Shown: in pieces, positions 60,122 through 64,000 of the stretch
Layout: each line of letters opens with the position of its first letter
Numbering within the stretch: the stretch's first letter is position 1
Assembly: GCA_030674185.1 (NCBI GenBank)
Contig: CM060306.1
Span: 40,214,483 to 40,278,482, forward strand
Direction of reading: 5' to 3'
Source of the DNA: Monoplex corrugatus
Taxonomy: Eukaryota; Mollusca; Gastropoda; Littorinimorpha; Ranellidae
Length of the DNA stretch: 64,000 bases
Translations under genes and position numbers: made by a program
The notes under the pieces: generated by a model
What the model saw: the letters and a program-made list of their open reading frames with translations, nothing else
The model's database searches: none
What the model was told of the DNA's origin: nothing

Positions 60122-60275
60122 AACGTACGCAGACTCAAGCATGTAAACCACTCATGATGTCTCTGCCAGCTTTCAGAAATATATTAATGTAATAGTTGAA
60201 CGTACACTGGCTCAGGCATGTGAACCACTCATATCTCTATCAATGTTCAGAAATACAATCAATGTTATAGTTGAA
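60122..60275. repeat. 77-bp tandem duplication, diverged
   Basis: Units at 60122 and 60199 both read 'aacgtac', 'ctcaagcatgtaaaccactc' or 'ctcaggcatgtgaaccactc', and 'ttcagaaata'. They have many differences, so this duplication is older than the one at 54268. Confidence 0.85.
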
Positions 60276-60617
60276 TTCGATCGTTAATACATTTTTATGA
60301 AAGACTGACATGTAAGTGCCAACGCTTTAGAAGGAAAAGCACTATACTCTTAACAGACAAAAATGTGGAAGTGATGCCTCAGAATTAAGTAGACAGATAC
60401 TAGAGAGCTTAAGACTTCACCAGACCCAAGTACACAGTGGAGCTGTCATACTAACATTAATAATGACATTTTACTTAAGTTTGGTTGTTTGTTTGTTTTG
60501 TTTGTTTTTAGTCCTGGCTTGTAAACCACCTCTTTGGCAACGGAGTCTGGGACACCTGTTTTGACAGTGCTGTGTGGTGCGTGACGATTGGAGTGTTAAC
60601 CACAGACTGTATCCATG

Positions 60618-60667
<50 letters not shown>
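60618..60667. repeat. (GA)n microsatellite
   Basis: About 46 bp of GA, then GGAAGGAGGGAGG. Confidence 0.97.
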
Positions 60668-60670
<3 letters not shown>

Positions 60671-61090
60671 AGGAGGGAGGGAACTAAGCTCTAACTGATG
60701 TTTTAAGCTTGATCAGTGAAGGACGCACCGCTTGTCTAAACTGGGCAACATTTCCTTTTATAGCTTATTTCTTCAAACAAACCCCGCATACACAGAGTTG
60801 CCTTTAAAAGAACTATTTCTGTTCAAAATCCCACAACTGCTGCTGTTCTGAGGGTATGTTCAGTAAGAAAAACTTGCGCAGGATGGTATTACACTTGGCT
60901 GTGCCATGTGATGCTTTCACGGTAAAGTTTGTCAAGCATTCGCTTGTGTGGAATTAAACAAGTTGAGCCGATGGCAGAAAGCGATCACGAAGTTGTTCAT
61001 TATCCACCTGCATCTCGCCTAACCTTCCTCTCAAACAATCTATGTATTTCCCTTTGTTTTAACATTGGAGAACTGACGTCAAAACAAATG

Positions 61091-61095
<5 letters not shown>

Positions 61096-61162
<67 letters not shown>

Positions 61163-61245
61163 TGTGGTGTGTGGTGCGCGCGCGCGTGCGTGCGTGCGTG
61201 TGTGTGTGCGTGCTTGCGTGTGTGTGCGTGTGTGTCTTTATGTGT
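61096..61245. repeat. (GT)n array with GCGC and GCGT segments
   Basis: About 65 bp of pure GT, then GTGGTGTG and GCGCGCGCGTGCGTGCGT. The GCGCGCGC part has a counterpart at 30370 in B1. Confidence 0.97.
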
Positions 61246-62599
61246 ATGTTTATTTGTGGTATGTTGGTTTTTGTTTGTTTGTTCGTTTGTAATTGTTTTC
61301 TTCACGTCTTTCTTTGTATTAGCATCGATCTGCCTGTATTTTGCTACAACGTTTTTCTGTTCTGTTGTACGTTTAGTATCATTCCATCTTTTCACATAGT
61401 CAACAATTGATTTTTCACCCGCTGGTTCTTTTCTGATACTGTTGACAGAACACTTCACAGACAGCATTCATATATGCAGTGCTAGAGCTGCTTGTCATTG
61501 TCCACGTCTGTGTTTCTGTTACTGGCACTGTGAAGAGAAGAGTAAACTTACCATCGGTATTAAACAGAATACTTTGTTTGATACTCTGTCTATTCCAGTA
61601 TCACAAAACCAGTTTTCAACCAGCTATTTATTCTCTGGATTGCTGATTTTTTGTTTTTGCACGCCGATGAAGAATTCTACTAACATATAATCATCATGGT
61701 CGATATTGTCTTGAGCCCAAGAAGAGCTCTGTGTTATGTTTTCTGAGCAGAAGATTGATGCCACTCTTTAATCAGAAATATACTTGATCAAGTATTGATA
61801 TTATAAATGGGGGTGTCAAGTCCATCTCCTGAGATTGTTTTGCTGCTTAAGAATACCTGTCCGATACCAGATAATCATAACTGACCAACTCCATGACTGA
61901 CCACCTCAAGAAGTCGTAACAGTTTAATTTATTAGAGAACTTGTAATAAAAATTTGCAGTTAGGCCAATAACCTTGTCAATAAATTTGCTTGTACGTCTT
62001 TAATCACTTTTACAGCCCGATCCCATATACGCTCAATTAGTGTTGTTCTTTGCTGTTATTTTTCGGTGGTTCTCTTAATCCCTTCGTAAAAATGTCTTCT
62101 TCGTCCATCATAAATTAATTGGTTGCTTGAGCATCTATAGTCATTCTTGTGTTAAATGGATGTGTTTCTTAAAAGAGTTATACAAGTCTGTTGGAGTCTC
62201 AGCAGTATCCCATTGTCATGGGTTCACTCTGTGAATTCATCTTGCTTAAATTCCTTTATTACAATAAAAAGTAAATGTCAATAATCATTATAATTTTGAT
62301 ATTCTTGGGCAGATCCGCACAAATCTGCTTGAGACCCAACCCCATCCCATTACTATGGGTTTCCACTTTGGTATTCATCCGTTTTACTTATACTTTTTAG
62401 AACAGTTAAGTAATTAAGCCCAAGCCCAAATGTTTTTCAAATCTTTGTTGGGCATAGCTCACATATTCCATGTGTTCTAATGGACCAACACAAGGAGAAT
62501 CATGTTTACTTTAGTTGAAATATTCAGAATGTTTTATATGAAGATGTCTTGGCAGTTGCTTTTGGGTGCAATTACTTGATGGAAATGTGTATTCAATAT

Positions 62600-64000
62600 A
62601 ATGTACATTGTACCGGAGTTCGAAGTTTGTTCGATACTGATTCATAGCACTCAGACAAATCCATGTGCACTCCACCCATATCTGCTAGTAATCATCTGGC
62701 AGTCCCCTACAGCCTTTGTAAAAGCATACGCGATGACAAAGTCTTGAAATGGACAGGGGGAAGAAAACAGGAATTGTGGAACAGGAAGCTAAAAACAGTT
62801 TGATTTAATTATATTCGGACTTCGACGTTCCATTCTTTCTTCAGGAAAAAAAAATCATACGACATAAGCAGAACACTGTCTACATTACTGAGGAAATAGT
62901 TTGTTTTTACGAGAACAAAGTAGAATATCAGATTCAAGTTTCTGTACAAGAAAGAGTTCAGTTTTTCCTAGGATAAGCTAAGGCTCCGTCTCACGGACCC
63001 TCGATTTCAGATTTTCCTGTGGCATATACGTTAAGAAACACTTAGGGACCAGCATTATAGGAACTGCATGACCTTTCATTATATTTGTTGTTGCTGCTAC
63101 TGCTACTGCTGTTGCTTCTGCTGCTACCGCTGTTGTTTCTGCTGTTGTTGTTGATGGTTATGGTGGTGGTGATGATGATAATAATTATGGTAATCTGTAT
63201 TGAACAATTAGGCATAATGTCTATCAGCAGTTTTGTTTTTCAGTATCAATACTCAGTTTCTCTAACGATAATATAGTATATATAATCTTGGACACCAACA
63301 TCTGTTCAGTTGATTCTTTTTAGTTTCCTCCCACATCTTTCCTTCACAGAAAAAAATCTTTTTATTGAGGCATTGTCAAAACTTTTTAAGTGTTCTTGCA
63401 TAAACTTATGTAGATGTGATATGTTATCGTTAACCCTCGATAATTTTGGAAAAAAAAAGTTGCCCCACATTTAGTTCAACTGATATTTTCCCCTTGTATG
63501 TGGATGTTGACTACAGTTTTTGGTATTATTTTATTATGTTGACCAGTGAATCAATGGTTGTGAATTTTTCTTTTGCAAAACACAACTTACCAAAGTTGAG
63601 GGTCTTTGGCAGTTACATAATGCCAAGACGGTTGCCACCTGGTGACGACTTCTTTGACCCTCGCCGACTGAAGAAAACTGTATTTTTAATACCATGTGTT
63701 TGTGTTGAACATACAAAAGCAAACAAACTGATCTGGAGGAGATAGCTTAGTCTTTCATACGTGGTCCCCCCCCCCCCCCTGCCTGCTTTCCTTGCAAGAC
63801 CTTGCCATCGCATAACGTTTTGCGTGGACTCAGTGTCTGCCTGATAATCACTGGTAGATATGGGAGGAGCGTATATGAAATTGTTCGAGCGTGATGAATC
63901 TCTCCTAAGAAAGTTCAAACTCAGACCATACTAAAGGAGAGAAGAAAACTGTAAAGAACCCACTGTATGTTCCGTTTGTCGACCATACATATCTGAAGTC
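62600..64000. other. Unrecognised sequence at the right end, no gene seen
   Basis: It has a (TGC/TGT/GGT)n tract at 63086-63180 and a 14-base C run at 63766-63779. The 99-codon frames at 63446-63745 (plus) and 63613-63918 (minus) overlap each other and show no domain. Confidence 0.45.

Larger units (their letters stand above)
56000..62600 (+). repeat. Paralogous block B, copy 2
   Basis: Direct-orientation partner of 27080-34000. It has a minisatellite in place of the B1 (CA)n tract, an insertion of about 1.8 kb (58800-60780, including R2 and GT and AT arrays) in place of the B1 CATA array, and lacks the LINE-bearing insertion of B1. The shared SINE-2 is at 58395-58690. Confidence 0.83.

Noticed and set aside
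63446..63918. Overlapping 99- and 101-codon frames on opposite strands
   Set aside because: Neither has a recognisable domain. Two open strands over the same span fit chance in a short stretch.

Overview
This is eukaryotic nuclear DNA, almost certainly from a marine mollusc and most likely a caenogastropod snail. The basis is: no long unbroken host reading frame in 64 kb; a very high density of long (CA/GT)n, (GA/CT)n, (TATG)n and (AAAC)n microsatellites; decayed tRNA-derived SINEs whose bodies resemble, from memory, SINEs common in caenogastropods; and relics of several non-LTR retrotransposons. I find no host protein-coding gene, intact tRNA, rRNA or CRISPR array that I can support. The reading frames that look long are mostly Cys/Val, His/Thr, Arg/Glu or Ser/Leu translations of microsatellites, or pieces of dead retrotransposons.

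The main structure is three pairs of direct, colinear, clearly diverged paralogous blocks: A1 (about 300-5600) with A2 (17940-24540); B1 (27080-34000) with B2 (56000-62600); and C1 (36940-43370) with C2 (48110-54500). Most of the non-microsatellite sequence in each block has a counterpart in its partner, interrupted by later insertions. The order along the window is A1 - A2 - B1 - C1 - C2 - B2, which one simple tandem duplication cannot produce. Each pair serves as an internal comparison: one copy shows the empty site, or the unexpanded form, of what happened in the other.

Region by region. 1-5600: block A1, carrying a 516-bp pogo/Tigger-like MITE. 5600-17900: mostly unrecognised sequence with microsatellites, a SINE, one copy of a three-copy unclassified repeat (family R1), a decayed Ty3/Gypsy-type gag and a tRNA-like relic. 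17940-24540: block A2, with a LINE 3' end and two further LINE fragments. 25900-34000: TATG/CATA arrays and block B1, with an inserted LINE. 34000-36900: a LINE fragment and unrecognised sequence. 36940-43370: block C1, with an L2/CR1-like LINE and an RTE-like LINE inserted. 43370-48100: several repeats and an RTE-like LINE tail with an open frame. 48110-54500: block C2. 55000-56000: CATA/CGTA array and an R1 copy. 56000-62600: block B2, with a 1.2-kb minisatellite at the site where B1 has a (CA)n tract. 62600-64000: nothing recognised.

There is no gene system to describe. The interest lies in genome dynamics: dated insertions, microsatellite and minisatellite birth inside known sequences, and nested segmental duplication. 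All alignments were made by eye, so boundaries are approximate and I give no percent identities.
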